The notes below the pieces were generated by a model. The model was not told the origin of the DNA. It worked only from the letters and a program-made list of their open reading frames with translations, and made no database searches. 50,588 nucleotides of DNA, taken from assembly GCF_013215705.1 (NCBI RefSeq), contig NZ_JABSQR010000017.1, positions 1-50,588 on the forward strand, read 5' to 3'. Positions 1-10,278 of this stretch are shown here, piece by piece. Origin of the DNA: Moritella sp. (lineage in GTDB: Bacteria > Pseudomonadota > Gammaproteobacteria > Enterobacterales > Moritellaceae). Every line of letters begins with the position of its first letter. The stretch's first letter is position 1. The translations under genes and the position numbers were made by a program.

Positions 1-32
1 ACGGTCTTAAAGAGGTTAAGGGTCAAGCTTAA
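1..32 (+). CDS. eno: Enolase, C-terminal end only (partial)
   Basis: Only the final nine codons and the TAA stop are inside the window; they read GLKEVKGQA, close to the enolase C-terminus of E. coli, which ends in KEIKGQA. Enolase converts 2-phosphoglycerate to phosphoenolpyruvate in glycolysis. The call is supported by position: eno directly precedes ftsB in many gammaproteobacteria, and a terminator follows the stop codon. The identification rests on a very short tail plus synteny. Confidence 0.8.
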   Translation, partial: GLKEVKGQA

Positions 33-61
33 TTTGCTTAACTGTTAATTCTGAATAGAAT

Positions 62-89
62 AAAAACCCGCTTTTAAGCGGGTTTTTTT
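62..89 (+). terminator. Rho-independent terminator after eno
   Basis: A 9-bp stem, AACCCGCTT pairing with AAGCGGGTT across a 2-base loop, is followed by a run of seven T. It separates eno from ftsB. Confidence 0.9.
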
Positions 90-155
90 ATTTATACGCT
101 AACCAATTTCTGCATTATATGTGACAATAACTGATTCATTTACGGGATGATTGTC

Positions 156-434
156 ATGCGCCTGCTTTATTTTGTATTAATCTTAATTCTCAGCTTATTG
201 AGCTATCATTTTATTGTCGGTAATAATGGCGTGATGGACTACAAGCGTATCGAACGTGAAGTCAATATCCAACACCGCAATAATCAAGTGTTAATCGAAC
301 GTAATACTGCGCTAAAAAACGAGATCTTAGATCTGCGCAATGGTTACGACGCGATTGAAGAACGTACCCGTAATGAACTGGGTATGATTAAAGAAGGTGA
401 AACTTTCTACCGTATAATTAATGATGATCACTAG
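156..434 (+). CDS. ftsB: Cell division protein FtsB
   Basis: Small bitopic division protein that joins FtsL and FtsQ in the septal complex and helps activate FtsWI. The sequence shows one N-terminal membrane segment (about residues 2-20), the conserved NG-DY motif just after it, a coiled coil (about 28-65) and the family ending RNELGMIKEGETFYR. I chose the ATG at 156 rather than the in-frame ATG at 147 because GGGA at 144-147 is then 8 bases upstream and MRLLYF starts directly with the membrane helix. It gives 92 residues, usual for the family. It sits 9 bases before ispD, as in E. coli, so the two are probably cotranscribed. Confidence 0.95.
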   Translation: MRLLYFVLILILSLLSYHFIVGNNGVMDYKRIEREVNIQHRNNQVLIERNTALKNEILDLRNGYDAIEERTRNELGMIKEGETFYRIINDDH

Positions 435-443
435 GCTACTGAG

Positions 444-1133
444 ATGACTGAACAATTTATTGCTGTGGTCCCTGCCGCAGGTGTCGGCGCTCGCATGGGT
501 GCGAGTATTCCCAAACAATACTTAATGCTGCAAGACAAAACGGTTATTGAACATACGCTAACGGCACTATTAAGCCACCCTCGTATTGCCCAAGTTGTGG
601 TGGCTCTCGGACCCGAAGATGATTGGTTTGCTGAACTGGCGATTGCCAATGACCCGGCTATTATCCGCGTTGATGGTGGTAAAGAGCGTGCTGATTCGGT
701 ATTAGCAGGATTGCAAGCCTGTCAGTCATATAACTGGGTGTTGGTACATGATGCTGCCCGCCCATGTTTAACTCATGTTGATATCGACAGTCTTATTGCT
801 GGTGCGCTAGCATCTAAACATGGTGCTATTCTAGGGTGTCAGGTTCGCGATACGATGAAGCGTACAGATGCTCAAGGTAACATTATTGCCACTGTCGATC
901 GTGAGCTACTGTGGCATGCGTTAACGCCACAGATGTTTCCAGTGATGTTACTGACTAACGCGTTAACGACTGGCTTGGCAGACAAGGCCAATATCACCGA
1001 TGAAGCATCTGCGATTGAGTTATTAGGGTTTACACCTAACATGGTGATTGGTCGCGCGGATAATATTAAAATAACCCGTCCAGAGGACATGCCGTTAGCA
1101 ACCCTGTTTTTACAGCAATTAACGCAGCGTTAA
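444..1133 (+). CDS. ispD: 2-C-methyl-D-erythritol 4-phosphate cytidylyltransferase
   Basis: Third step of the MEP isoprenoid pathway: transfers CMP from CTP to methylerythritol phosphate. The N-terminal nucleotide-binding motif VVPAAGVGARMG followed by PKQYL (about residues 8-28), the central DGGKERADSV and VHDAARPC motifs, and the C-terminal GRADNIKITRPED are all present. Length 229 is close to the 236 of E. coli. It follows ftsB closely and precedes ispF, which acts two steps later in the same pathway. Confidence 0.97.
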   Translation: MTEQFIAVVPAAGVGARMGASIPKQYLMLQDKTVIEHTLTALLSHPRIAQVVVALGPEDDWFAELAIANDPAIIRVDGGKERADSVLAGLQACQSYNWVLVHDAARPCLTHVDIDSLIAGALASKHGAILGCQVRDTMKRTDAQGNIIATVDRELLWHALTPQMFPVMLLTNALTTGLADKANITDEASAIELLGFTPNMVIGRADNIKITRPEDMPLATLFLQQLTQR

Positions 1134-1187
1134 TAACGAAAAACAATAGCGAAAAATAAGCACGAAGAGCAATAGGGAAGAGAGATA

Positions 1188-1667
1188 ATGTTTAGAATTG
1201 GCCATGGTTTTGACGTACATAAATTTGGTAATGCTGGTCCGGTGATGATTAATGGTGTCGCGATCCCTTATGAACAAGGTTTTTTGGCGCATTCTGATGG
1301 TGATGTCGCTTTACATGCGATCTGCGATGCATTGCTTGGTGCTTTAGCGCTTGGCGATATCGGTCACCACTTCCCTGATACATCTGCAGAGTTTGAAAAT
1401 ATCGACAGTCGTATTTTATTACGTGACGTATTTAGTAAAGTAAAAGAGTTGGGTTATCGCATTGGTAACTTAGACGTCACCATTATTGCACAAGCACCTA
1501 AGATTGCGCCGCATATTCAAGCGATGCGCGCCGTATTAAGTGCCGATCTTGAAACCGAATTATCAGCCGTAAATGTGAAAGCAACCACTACCGAAAAGCT
1601 CGGTTTTACTGGTCGTAAAGAAGGCGTGGCATGCGAAGCTGTCGTGCTGTTAATGAAAAATATATAA
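1188..1667 (+). CDS. ispF: 2-C-methyl-D-erythritol 2,4-cyclodiphosphate synthase
   Basis: Cyclises CDP-methylerythritol 2-phosphate to the cyclodiphosphate, releasing CMP, in the MEP pathway. The metal ligands are visible as D9 and H11 in GFDVH and the histidine of [13 protein letters not shown]. The family motif [10 protein letters not shown] and the C-terminal [14 protein letters not shown] are intact. At 159 residues it matches the family, which forms trimers. An AGAGAG ribosome site lies just before the ATG. The 54-base spacer from ispD holds no evident terminator. Confidence 0.97.
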   Translation: MFRIGHGFDVHKFGNAGPVMINGVAIPYEQGFLAHSDGDVALHAICDALLGALALGDIGHHFPDTSAEFENIDSRILLRDVFSKVKELGYRIGNLDVTIIAQAPKIAPHIQAMRAVLSADLETELSAVNVKATTTEKLGFTGRKEGVACEAVVLLMKNI

Positions 1668-1714
1668 TAAGTGAAAATCAATTAATGCAAACTAATCCTA
1701 ATGCGGAGAGATCA

Positions 1715-2770
1715 ATGCTTCCTGAATTTGAATATCTATATGGCAAACCTAGCGTCACAGGTTTTATTAAGCAGGAAGCTGCCGACTTTGTGGTTATTGA
1801 AGACCTGGGTTTTGAATTAACCGGTGAAGGTGAGCACATCTTCATCTCTATCCGTAAGATCGGTGAGAATACCCAATATGTTGCTCGGGCATTAGCCAAA
1901 GCGGCCGGTGTCTCAGGTAAGGATGTGAGTTATGCAGGGCTTAAAGACCGCCATGCCATTACTGAACAATGGTTTGGTATTCACATGGCGGGTAAAGAAA
2001 CCCCCGATTTTTCTGTTATTGAAACAGAACAAATTAAAGTATTAAAAATTGTTCGTCATAACAAGAAATTACGTACGGGTGCATTAAAAGGTAATCAATT
2101 TACATTAAAATTAACGGACCTAAGCAGTACCGATGGATTAGCCGAGCGTTTAGATAAAATTAAAACCACCGGCGTGCCAAACTATTTCGGTGAACAGCGA
2201 TTTGGTCAAAACGGTAATAACATTGTGCGTGCACAAGAGATGTTTGCGGGTCACGTAGTAAAAGATCGTAATAAGCGCAGTTTTTATATTTCGGCTGCAC
2301 GCAGTTTGATATTCAACGAAGTTGTCAGTGAACGTATTAAACAAGATAAATGGCAAACGGCGCTGTCAGGTGATTGCTTCATTTTACAGGGGTCTAATTC
2401 GTTCTTTGTGGAAGAAACCTTAACTGACGACATTATTGAACGTGTTGCCCAAGGCGCGCTACAACTATCTGCCCCGTTAGTAGGCAAAGGTAACAGCAGT
2501 GCAATGAACGACGCATTGGCATTTGAAAACAGCGTTATTACGCAATATCCAGAATTGCTTGACGGCCTCATTACCGCAGGTCTACGTCAGGAGCGCAAAG
2601 CGATAATATTGCGTCCACAAAACTTCAGTTATGAATTAGCTGAGGATAGCTTAACGGTGAGCTTCTATCTGCCATCAGGGTGTTTTGCGACAAGTATTGT
2701 ACGTGAATTGATTGAAGAAAAAGTAGTGATTCGTCATTTTGACCAAGAACTTAAATCAGGAACCGTATGA
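1715..2770 (+). CDS. truD: tRNA pseudouridine(13) synthase TruD
   Basis: Makes pseudouridine 13 in tRNA-Glu. The catalytic aspartate is D78 in GLKDRHA, with TEQWF after it; [10 protein letters not shown] and RDRNKRSF-type motifs (here [15 protein letters not shown]) are conserved. The reading frame is open from 1631 inside ispF, but the ATG at 1715 is preferred: it is preceded by GGAGAG with good spacing, gives 351 residues against 349 in E. coli, and [12 protein letters not shown] aligns with the usual start. The stop overlaps the pcm start as ATGA, so the two are translationally coupled. surE, normally next, is missing. Confidence 0.96.
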   Translation: MLPEFEYLYGKPSVTGFIKQEAADFVVIEDLGFELTGEGEHIFISIRKIGENTQYVARALAKAAGVSGKDVSYAGLKDRHAITEQWFGIHMAGKETPDFSVIETEQIKVLKIVRHNKKLRTGALKGNQFTLKLTDLSSTDGLAERLDKIKTTGVPNYFGEQRFGQNGNNIVRAQEMFAGHVVKDRNKRSFYISAARSLIFNEVVSERIKQDKWQTALSGDCFILQGSNSFFVEETLTDDIIERVAQGALQLSAPLVGKGNSSAMNDALAFENSVITQYPELLDGLITAGLRQERKAIILRPQNFSYELAEDSLTVSFYLPSGCFATSIVRELIEEKVVIRHFDQELKSGTV

Positions 2771-3408
2771 TCCAACTTGGTAATACTGGGGTAGCAGGGC
2801 TGCGTATAAGATCGTTGCTTGAACAACAAGGCATTAGTGCAGTAAGTGTATTGACTGCCATACAAGATACGCCACGTGACTATTTTGTGGAAGAAGCGTT
2901 TGCATTGCAAGCATGGGGCAACCAGGCCTTGCCCATTGGTGCAGGGCAGACCATCTCACAGCCTTACATCGTTGCCAGAATGACGGAACTGTTAATGCAA
3001 ACTAATCCACAACGGGTGCTGGAAATTGGCACTGGTTCGGGTTATCAAACGGCTATTTTAGCGCAGGTTTTTCCGCGTGTTTATTCGGTTGAACGGATCC
3101 AAGCATTACAGTGGCAAGCGAAACGTAGGTTAAAGAATCTTGACCTACATAACGTCATGATGAAATACGGCGATGGTTGGCAAGGCTGGCCAAGTAAGGG
3201 GCCATTTGATGCGATTATAGTAACCGCTGCACCTGCTGCAGTGCCACAAGCATTATTAACGCAGTTAACGGATGGTGGGCAACTTATTCTGCCATTGGGT
3301 GTCGAATCTCAAGTATTACAAGTTATTACCCGTAATGGCGATAACTATACCAGTCAGAATGTTGAAAATGTACGCTTTGTACCGTTAGTTCAAGGTGAAT
3401 TAGCGTGA
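2767..3408 (+). CDS. pcm: Protein-L-isoaspartate O-methyltransferase
   Basis: Repairs isoaspartyl damage in aged proteins by S-adenosylmethionine-dependent methylation. The SAM-binding motif [16 protein letters not shown] and the substrate-side [15 protein letters not shown] are clear, and the family ending FVPLVQG is present. Length 213 is close to the 208 of E. coli. Its ATG overlaps the truD stop by four bases. Pcm is usually preceded by surE (a survival nucleotidase), and both are linked to stationary-phase survival along with downstream rpoS; here surE has gone and truD is fused to pcm by the overlap. Confidence 0.96.
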   Translation: MIQLGNTGVAGLRIRSLLEQQGISAVSVLTAIQDTPRDYFVEEAFALQAWGNQALPIGAGQTISQPYIVARMTELLMQTNPQRVLEIGTGSGYQTAILAQVFPRVYSVERIQALQWQAKRRLKNLDLHNVMMKYGDGWQGWPSKGPFDAIIVTAAPAAVPQALLTQLTDGGQLILPLGVESQVLQVITRNGDNYTSQNVENVRFVPLVQGELA

Positions 3409-3463
3409 GTCTATTATCGGTATTAAATGCGCAGGAGAGCGGATCAGGGAGTCAGGTGTAGAG

Positions 3464-4405
3464 ATGGTCAGGAGACTATTAAATCATGTACGCGCGTGCA
3501 ACCTATGGTGCCGTATCGGGTGTTATTTACTGCTACTACAGTTAGTTGGTTGTACTACGGCCAATCATAACCCCGCGCCTGTCACGAGTGTCCAAGGTTA
3601 TAAGATTGAACTAAGATCGTATATTAATACGCCAAGTTATCGTGTTAAAAAAGGTGAAACTTTGTATGCAATTGCCTGGCGAAGTAAGCAAGATTTCAAA
3701 TTTTTAGCGGCCTTAAATCAGATCCCAAATCCTTATCAAATTTACCCTGGTCAAGTATTAAAACTGAAAGGGAAAATCCCCGCGCCAGTGTATAAAAAAC
3801 CGACCCCGGTGAAAATAGCTAAAAAAACCAATAGTAATGCCAATAAAAGTACCGCTAAAACCAGTGTTAAGGCACCATCAAAACCATTAGTTAAACCAGC
3901 AATCACCAAAACGGTTACCGCAAAAACAAGCGCTCCGGCTAAATATAGACCGCCAGTGAAAAGTAAATCGCCGGTAAAAGCCAAGCCTGCGGTGAAGGTG
4001 GTGAAACCCAAAGCGATGGTGAGTAATAATAAGTTGAAATGGAGCTGGCCAGCTGCCGGAAAATTAATTCGCACTTATTCTAGCAGTAAATCAGGACAGC
4101 AAGGTATCAATATTGCCGGCTCATTGGGGCGAAATATCATCGCGTCAGAAAATGGTCGTGTGGTTTATTCCGGTAATGGTTTACGTGGTTATGGTAATTT
4201 AATCATCATCAAACATAACGATGATTACTTAAGTGCGTATGCCTACAACCAAAAGCTATTAGTGAAAGAGCAGCAATGGGTTAAGGCTGGTCAGAAGATC
4301 GCAACCATGGGTAATTCGGGTCCTAATTCAGGTGCTGAATTGTACTTTGAGATCCGTTATCGCGGTAAACCGGTTAACCCCATGCGCTACTTGCCTAAGC
4401 GTTAA
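3464..4405 (+). CDS. nlpD: NlpD, lipoprotein activator of cell-wall amidase
   Basis: Outer-membrane lipoprotein that activates AmiC-type amidases for septum splitting. The N-terminus has a hydrophobic segment and the lipobox LVGC with Cys30. A LysM domain (about 56-101, SYRVKKGETLYAIAW) is followed by a Lys/Pro/Ala/Thr-rich linker (about 105-190) and a LytM/M23 domain (about 205-310). The LytM zinc ligands are replaced (for example GINIAG where a histidine motif would sit, and LYFEIRY), as expected for a non-enzymatic activator. It precedes rpoS as in E. coli, where the main rpoS promoter lies inside nlpD. Confidence 0.93.
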   Translation: MVRRLLNHVRACNLWCRIGCYLLLLQLVGCTTANHNPAPVTSVQGYKIELRSYINTPSYRVKKGETLYAIAWRSKQDFKFLAALNQIPNPYQIYPGQVLKLKGKIPAPVYKKPTPVKIAKKTNSNANKSTAKTSVKAPSKPLVKPAITKTVTAKTSAPAKYRPPVKSKSPVKAKPAVKVVKPKAMVSNNKLKWSWPAAGKLIRTYSSSKSGQQGINIAGSLGRNIIASENGRVVYSGNGLRGYGNLIIIKHNDDYLSAYAYNQKLLVKEQQWVKAGQKIATMGNSGPNSGAELYFEIRYRGKPVNPMRYLPKR

Positions 4406-4474
4406 GCCCGACTGAAATTAATTTATTAGACTAATCTTAATAAGTTATTTACTTCAGTCAGGAGGCAAACCGTA

Positions 4475-5434
4475 ATGAGCAAGATAACTGACGCAAAGAA
4501 GTTAAACGTTGCAGGTAATAAAGTATCTGACAACGATAAAAAATCACGGCCAAGGATGGCAATATTTGAAGATGAGCACCTCATTCCTAACGATGTAAAA
4601 AGCTTAGATGCAACGCAGCTTTATCTTGGGGAAATTGGTTTTTCACCATTGTTGACCGCAGAAGAAGAAGTTTTTTATGCACGTCGCGCATTACGCGGTG
4701 ATGCCAGTTCAAGAAAACGTATGATCGAAAGTAATCTGCGTTTAGTGGTTAAAATCGCGAGACGATATAATAACCGCGGGCTGGCTCTATTAGACTTGAT
4801 TGAAGAAGGGAATCTGGGTCTGATCCGTGCCGTAGAGAAATTTGATCCCGAGCGTGGTTTTCGCTTCTCAACCTATGCAACATGGTGGATAAGGCAAACC
4901 ATTGAACGTGCCATCATGAACCAAACCCGAACCATTCGCTTGCCCATCCATGTTGTTAAAGAACTCAATGTTTATCTTCGCGCTGCGCGTGAACTCGCCC
5001 ATGAACTAGATCATGAACCCACCGCTGAAGACATTGCGGATAAATTAGATAAACCGGTTGCTGATGTCAGTAAAATGCTGCGTTTGAATGAGCGGATAAG
5101 TTCGGTTGATACGCCTATTGGTGGTGATTCCGAAAAAGCGTTATTAGACATTATATCGGATGAAAAAGGTGATGGACCGGAAAGCCGAACCCAAAATGAT
5201 GATATTAAATTCAGTATCGTCCGCTGGCTTGAAGAACTGAATCCCAAACAAAGAGAAGTGCTGGCTAGGCGCTTTGGGCTGTTAGGTTATGATGCTTCAA
5301 CGCTGGAAGATGTCGGGCGTGAAATAGGCTTAACCCGCGAGCGTGTTCGGCAAATCCAAGTCGAAGCATTGCGACGGCTACGGGAGGTACTCGCCCAGCA
5401 AGGCTTATCTGTTGAAGCGTTGTTTAGATTATAA
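4475..5434 (+). CDS. rpoS: RNA polymerase sigma factor RpoS (sigma-S)
   Basis: Alternative sigma factor of the general stress and stationary-phase response. Region 1.2 ([16 protein letters not shown]), region 2 with the core- and -10-binding helices ([18 protein letters not shown], then [17 protein letters not shown]), region 3, and the region 4 helix-turn-helix ([19 protein letters not shown]) are complete. Length 319 compares with 330 in E. coli. An excellent AGGAGG ribosome site lies about 10 bases before ATG. No terminator is evident between nlpD and rpoS in the 69-base gap. Confidence 0.97.
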   Translation: MSKITDAKKLNVAGNKVSDNDKKSRPRMAIFEDEHLIPNDVKSLDATQLYLGEIGFSPLLTAEEEVFYARRALRGDASSRKRMIESNLRLVVKIARRYNNRGLALLDLIEEGNLGLIRAVEKFDPERGFRFSTYATWWIRQTIERAIMNQTRTIRLPIHVVKELNVYLRAARELAHELDHEPTAEDIADKLDKPVADVSKMLRLNERISSVDTPIGGDSEKALLDIISDEKGDGPESRTQNDDIKFSIVRWLEELNPKQREVLARRFGLLGYDASTLEDVGREIGLTRERVRQIQVEALRRLREVLAQQGLSVEALFRL

Positions 5435-5618
5435 AAAGTTAGGCTATAATATGCTGGGAAGCATGGTTATTGAGTAGTTAGTCATTAAATTTAAGCTAGT
5501 CTTAATGCTTAGTACTTCATTCAGCCTTTATGCTGATTTTATTAAAATCAGTCATACTATTCATACGTTTCTAGTATTTTAGTAACCCTCTGCAAACATG
5601 GATTGTTTAAGGACGGTT

Positions 5619-6302
5619 ATGTCGTTTATTCGTTTTTCGTGCAGTTTGTTATTAGCGCTTAGTTTAGCATCACTGATAACGGGTTGTTCCACACCAAGAC
5701 TCTTTATTAATAGTGATCTGCCTGTCATTGCTGATGATGCTAAGTTTATTGTATTGCCAACCGATATACATGGTTTATCGGGTTCAAGGCCAGAAAAAGA
5801 AACTATTTTTTACGCATCATTTAACACTGCATTTGCTGAACAAGCGATTCATTTATCGCAGCTAGCCTCACGATTAAAACAGCATGACTTTGCTGATGTC
5901 TCGTGGGAAATGAGTCATGCGATGCATCGTCTTGTTACTGAACATGATTGTTTTAGTTATACGGATGCGTATCAATTAGCGCTTAATAAGGGTAAAACGA
6001 GCAGTAAATTCAGGGCACTGGATAATGATTTGTACCATTTGAGCCAATGGTTACAGCAAGAGTATCACTTGTCTGCGGTACCGGAATATATCGCGGTGGC
6101 GCATATTGATAGCATGGGCGTATCACAGGCTGGCGAACTAATTAAATATCGGGTGATCGCGGGGATCTATTCGACTCAGCGACAGGCGTTAGAGCGTGTG
6201 GTGACTTATGTAACAGAAAGCCCAAACCAGCGAACCGCCATTTTGCATGACTTGGATAATTTGGGCTTTTTAATTTACCGAGAACTATTTAAACTAAACT
6301 AA
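5619..6302 (+). CDS. Predicted lipoprotein of unknown function
   Basis: I do not recognise the family. The start at 5619 is preferred over the in-frame ATG at 5598 because AAGGA lies about 6 bases upstream. The first 22 residues are a lipoprotein signal peptide with lipobox ITGC (Cys23), so the protein is probably anchored in the envelope. The mature part, about 205 residues, has no obvious repeat or catalytic motif. It stands between rpoS and mutS, converging on mutS with a 20-base gap. Placement after rpoS is suggestive of stationary-phase expression but nothing in the sequence proves it. Confidence 0.7.
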   Translation: MSFIRFSCSLLLALSLASLITGCSTPRLFINSDLPVIADDAKFIVLPTDIHGLSGSRPEKETIFYASFNTAFAEQAIHLSQLASRLKQHDFADVSWEMSHAMHRLVTEHDCFSYTDAYQLALNKGKTSSKFRALDNDLYHLSQWLQQEYHLSAVPEYIAVAHIDSMGVSQAGELIKYRVIAGIYSTQRQALERVVTYVTESPNQRTAILHDLDNLGFLIYRELFKLN

Positions 6303-6322
6303 CGACAATTCCAGTAGGGCAA

Positions 6323-8890
6323 TTAAAGTTGTTCTTTTAAACGGTACAATACCTCGAGTGCTTCACGTGGCGTCATATTATCAATATTCAAGGCGCTCAG
6401 ATCATCAATCACAGGATGGGAAACGGGCGTTGCTTCCAACGGTGGACGTTTACCTGTCACCACTGGTTGGTGTGAGAGTTGTTCTAACTCATGCAGCTTC
6501 ACTTTAGCCGCATGAATAACCGGTTTTGGCACACCTGCTAATGCTGCAACTTGCAAACCATAACTGCGATCTGCTGCACCGTCTTGTACGGCATGCATGA
6601 AGACAATGGAGTCACCGTGTTCAACCGCATCGAGGTGTACATTGACCAGACTTGAATGCTTCTCTGCTAACGTGGTTAGCTCAAAGTAGTGCGTTGCAAA
6701 GAGCGTATAAGCCTGGATCTTATTGGTCAGGTATTCAGCACATGCCCAGGCTAATGATAAACCATCGTAAGTACTGGTACCGCGTCCAATTTCATCCATC
6801 AATACCAAGCTATTCGCGGTAGCATTATGTAAGATATTCGCTGTCTCAGTCATTTCTACCATAAAAGTAGAACGACCCGATGCTAAATCATCGGATGCGC
6901 CAATCCGGGTGAAAATACGGTCGATTAATGACGTCGTCACTTGCTCTGCTGGGACGAAACTACCGATATGAGCCATCAGGGTGATTAACGCTGTTTGACG
7001 CATATAAGTCGATTTACCGCCCATATTCGGACCGGTAATGATTAACATGCGACGCTCAGGGTTAAGCTGTACGGGATTGGCAATAAACGGTTCTGTCATC
7101 ACTTGCTCAACGACAGGATGACGACCATTGATAATGTCGATACCGGGTTTGATACTAATTGTCGGGCGGCAGTAGTTTAAGGTTTCTGCGCGTTCAGCAA
7201 AGTTACACAGTACATCCAGTTCCGATAATGCCGCTGCGCTGTCTTGCAGTGCGGGAATATACGGTAACAACTTATCTAATAATTGTTCATAAAGTTGTTT
7301 CTCTAGTGCCAGTGACTTACCTTGGCTACTGAGTACTTTATCTTCGTGTTCTTTCAGCTCTGGAATGATGTAACGTTCGGTGTTTTTTAGCGTTTGACGT
7401 CTGATGTAGCTTGCTGGCACTTGATCCGATTGTAGGCGACTGACTTCGATGAAGTAGCCGTGTACTCGGTTATAACCAACTTTTAAGGTGGGAATACCGG
7501 TTTGTTGTTTTTCCCGTTCTTCTAAGGCTTTGAGATAATCCGTCGCCCCTTTGCTTAGCGCGCGCCATTCATCTAATTCTTGGTTATAACCGGGTGCTAT
7601 CACGCCGCCGTCACGGATTAATACTGGCGGGTTGTCGATAACGGCGAACGTCAGTAACTGTTCCAGTTCACTGAACTCACCAGCTAATTGCTGTAATGAG
7701 CTTAAGTGTTCGGCATCGTGTTCTGCCAGTAGCGTGTGTAATGCCGGTAATTGCTGAAAGGCATTACGTAACCGTACCAGATCGCGCGGACGCGCTGAGC
7801 GTAATGATAAACGGGCAATGATACGTTCGATATCGCCGATAGTGCGTAATATCGGTTGTAGCTCGTTTAACGCACCGACGTCGAGTAATGACTGAATACT
7901 GGATTGGCGTTGCTGTAACACCAAGCTATCGCGGATTGGTTGATGCAACCAACGTTTTAATAGTCGGCTGCCCATCGGTGTTGAAGTATGATCCAGTACT
8001 TCTGCCAGGGTATTGTCAAAACCACCGGATAAGTTTTGGGTGAGTTCTAGATTACGGCGTGTTGCCGCATCCATCACCACCATTTGCTCTGTTTGTTCAA
8101 GCTTGACCGAGCGGATATGCGGCAATGCAGTACGCTGGGTTTCTTTCACGTATTGCATCAAGCAACCTGCAGCACATAGAGCCACTGGCGCATTTTCGAC
8201 ACCAAAAGCGATTAAATCTTTGGTCCCAAATTGCTGACATAAAACGCTGCGGCCAGTTTGTAAATCAAACTCCCACTCTGGGCGGCGACGTAGACCTCTA
8301 AGGTGATTAATATGTTGCACCGATTCCAATGATTCACAGTACAGTAGCTCTGCGGGGTCGGTACGTTGTAGTTCTGCAAGTAAGGTTTCCTCTGAGCTAA
8401 ATTGATTGATCAGAAAACGGCCGCTACCCATATCCAGGGTGGCATAACCAAAGGTGTTACCATCTTGGAATAATGCGGCTAATAAATTGTCATTATGTTC
8501 GGTAAGTAACGCTTCGTCACTGACCGTGCCGGGTGTCACAATACGGACCACTTTACGTTCGACTGGACCTTTAGAGGTTGCCGGATCGCCAATTTGTTCA
8601 CAGATCGCTACCGATTCACCACTACGTACTAGCTTTGCTAAATAACCTTCTAATGAATGGTAAGGGATACCTGCCATTGGGATCGGGTTACCATTTGACT
8701 TACCACGCTTGGTCAGAGAGATGCCTAATAATTGCGACGCTTTTTTGGCATCATCATAAAATAACTCATAAAAATCGCCCATGCGATAAAAGAGTAAGAT
8801 CTCTGGTTGCTCAGCTTTTAACTTAAAGAATTGCTGCATCATAGGGGTGTGATTGGTTAAGTCTTGAGGTGCAAGAAAGTTAGGTTGCAT
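6323..8890 (-). CDS. mutS: DNA mismatch repair protein MutS
   Basis: Recognises mismatches and recruits MutL and MutH. The mismatch-reading Phe-x-Glu motif is in [11 protein letters not shown] (about residues 38-48). The ATPase has Walker [16 protein letters not shown] (about residue 615) and the signature [18 protein letters not shown]. The C-terminus has the dimer/tetramer-type ending. Length 855 matches E. coli (853). It is divergent from recA, with the shared control region 8891-9086 between them. MutH is encoded 12 kb away in this window, so the organism has the methyl-directed type of repair. Confidence 0.98.
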   Translation of the reverse strand: MQPNFLAPQDLTNHTPMMQQFFKLKAEQPEILLFYRMGDFYELFYDDAKKASQLLGISLTKRGKSNGNPIPMAGIPYHSLEGYLAKLVRSGESVAICEQIGDPATSKGPVERKVVRIVTPGTVSDEALLTEHNDNLLAALFQDGNTFGYATLDMGSGRFLINQFSSEETLLAELQRTDPAELLYCESLESVQHINHLRGLRRRPEWEFDLQTGRSVLCQQFGTKDLIAFGVENAPVALCAAGCLMQYVKETQRTALPHIRSVKLEQTEQMVVMDAATRRNLELTQNLSGGFDNTLAEVLDHTSTPMGSRLLKRWLHQPIRDSLVLQQRQSSIQSLLDVGALNELQPILRTIGDIERIIARLSLRSARPRDLVRLRNAFQQLPALHTLLAEHDAEHLSSLQQLAGEFSELEQLLTFAVIDNPPVLIRDGGVIAPGYNQELDEWRALSKGATDYLKALEEREKQQTGIPTLKVGYNRVHGYFIEVSRLQSDQVPASYIRRQTLKNTERYIIPELKEHEDKVLSSQGKSLALEKQLYEQLLDKLLPYIPALQDSAAALSELDVLCNFAERAETLNYCRPTISIKPGIDIINGRHPVVEQVMTEPFIANPVQLNPERRMLIITGPNMGGKSTYMRQTALITLMAHIGSFVPAEQVTTSLIDRIFTRIGASDDLASGRSTFMVEMTETANILHNATANSLVLMDEIGRGTSTYDGLSLAWACAEYLTNKIQAYTLFATHYFELTTLAEKHSSLVNVHLDAVEHGDSIVFMHAVQDGAADRSYGLQVAALAGVPKPVIHAAKVKLHELEQLSHQPVVTGKRPPLEATPVSHPVIDDLSALNIDNMTPREALEVLYRLKEQL

Positions 8891-9014
8891 AGCGGCTCGG
8901 TTTGAAAATAATAGTTGCAGCTATAATAACAATGCTAAAGCACGGTGGCGACTGTATTTTTTTGTACGTAAATATGCGTCACTCATAATAATTAAAAAAA
9001 TATGCGTTTATTGC

Positions 9015-9042
9015 TTGATACTGTATGAACGAACAGTATACT
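9015..9042 (+). promoter_or_regulatory. recA promoter with LexA (SOS) box
   Basis: A -35 hexamer TTGATA (9015-9020) and -10 TATACT (9037-9042) are 16 bases apart. The spacer is exactly the 16-base LexA box 9021-9036, CTGTATGAACGAACAG, which fits CTG-N10-CAG. The arrangement is nearly base-for-base that of the E. coli recA promoter, so SOS induction of recA is strongly supported. Confidence 0.92.
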
Positions 9043-9086
9043 TATGCCTATAAATTAAATACTCGATTATGCCTCAGGGGAATAAA

Positions 9087-10127
9087 ATGGACGCGAATAA
9101 AGAAAAAGCCTTAGCTGCAGCACTTGGACAAATTGAAAAACAATTTGGTAAAGGTTCTATCATGAAGCTAGGTGATAACCGTACCATGGACGTAGAAACT
9201 GTTTCTACTGGTTCACTTTCTCTTGATATCGCGTTGGGTGCTGGTGGCTTACCGATGGGGCGTATCGTTGAAATTTATGGTCCTGAATCAAGTGGTAAAA
9301 CGACATTAACGTTAGAAGTTATCGCGTCAGCACAGCGTGAAGGTAAAGTTTGTGCCTTTATTGATGCTGAGCATGCACTGGATCCGATTTATGCGGGTAA
9401 ATTGGGTGTTGATGTGAATGAACTATTGATATCGCAACCAGATACCGGCGAACAAGCTCTCGAGATCACTGACATGTTAGCCCGCTCAGGTGCTGTCGAT
9501 ATTATCGTGATTGACTCGGTTGCGGCATTAACGCCAAAAGCTGAGATTGAAGGCAATATGGGCGATAGCCACATGGGTCTGCAAGCGCGTATGTTATCGC
9601 AAGCGATGCGTAAATTAACGGGTAACTTAAAAACGAGTAATACCATGTGTATCTTCATTAACCAAATTCGTATGAAGATTGGTGTGATGTTTGGTTCACC
9701 AGAAACCACCACTGGTGGTAACGCCCTTAAATTCTACGCGTCAGTACGTTTAGATATCCGTCGTATTGGTTCGGTTAAAGATGGCGACGAGATCACGGGT
9801 AATGAAACGCGTGTTAAAGTGGTTAAAAACAAAATTGCAGCACCGTTTAGACAAGCTGAATTTCAAATCCTATACGGTAAAGGCTTCAACCGTAATGGTG
9901 AGCTAGTTGATTTAGGTGTAAAAGAAAAACTCATTGAAAAAGCCGGCGCTTGGTACTCATACAAGGGTGACAAGATTGGTCAAGGTAAAGCGAAAGCATC
10001 ACAGTACCTTGCTGATAATCCGAAGATTGCTGCTGAAATTGACGGTATGATCCGTGCTAACCTACTGGGTAATAAAGGCGACGAAGTGGCTGAAGTTAAG
10101 ACTCCTGAAGTTGAAAATGAATTTTAA
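9087..10127 (+). CDS. recA: Recombinase RecA
   Basis: Forms the DNA-strand-exchange filament and stimulates LexA self-cleavage. Walker A GPESSGKT is at residues 65-72, followed by [13 protein letters not shown], the Walker B region, and loop L2 with [18 protein letters not shown]. The frame is open from 9069, but the ATG at 9087 has AGGGG about 6 bases upstream and [15 protein letters not shown] fits the family start, giving 346 residues. A terminator follows 60 bases later; recX, which usually follows and restrains RecA, is not present downstream. Confidence 0.98.
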   Translation: MDANKEKALAAALGQIEKQFGKGSIMKLGDNRTMDVETVSTGSLSLDIALGAGGLPMGRIVEIYGPESSGKTTLTLEVIASAQREGKVCAFIDAEHALDPIYAGKLGVDVNELLISQPDTGEQALEITDMLARSGAVDIIVIDSVAALTPKAEIEGNMGDSHMGLQARMLSQAMRKLTGNLKTSNTMCIFINQIRMKIGVMFGSPETTTGGNALKFYASVRLDIRRIGSVKDGDEITGNETRVKVVKNKIAAPFRQAEFQILYGKGFNRNGELVDLGVKEKLIEKAGAWYSYKGDKIGQGKAKASQYLADNPKIAAEIDGMIRANLLGNKGDEVAEVKTPEVENEF

Positions 10128-10189
10128 TTCTAATATTAACTAGCGTTTAGTGATTTGCTTTACGCTATTTGAATGAATAGATATAGCAG

Positions 10190-10218
10190 GCAGGTATGGC
10201 GACATACCTGCTTTTTTT
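10190..10218 (+). terminator. Terminator after recA
   Basis: GCAGGTATG pairs with CATACCTGC across a 4-base loop (9-bp perfect stem) followed by seven T. It ends the recA transcript, making recA monocistronic. Confidence 0.93.
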
Positions 10219-10278
10219 ATGATGCTTTTTATCATTAAACCACGCATTATTTTTTACCTGATATTTATTGATGGTGAA

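Noticed and set aside
1682-3008. 17-base exact direct repeat TTAATGCAAACTAATCC at 1682-1698 and 2992-3008
   Set aside because: One copy is inside pcm coding sequence (LMQTNP) and the other just before truD; a single chance match of this size in 50 kb is plausible and it does not border the surE deletion.
5533-5551. CTGATTTTA / TAAAATCAG inverted repeat after rpoS as a terminator
   Set aside because: The arms are A+T-rich with a single-base centre and no T run follows, so termination is unlikely; probably chance or an unassigned site.
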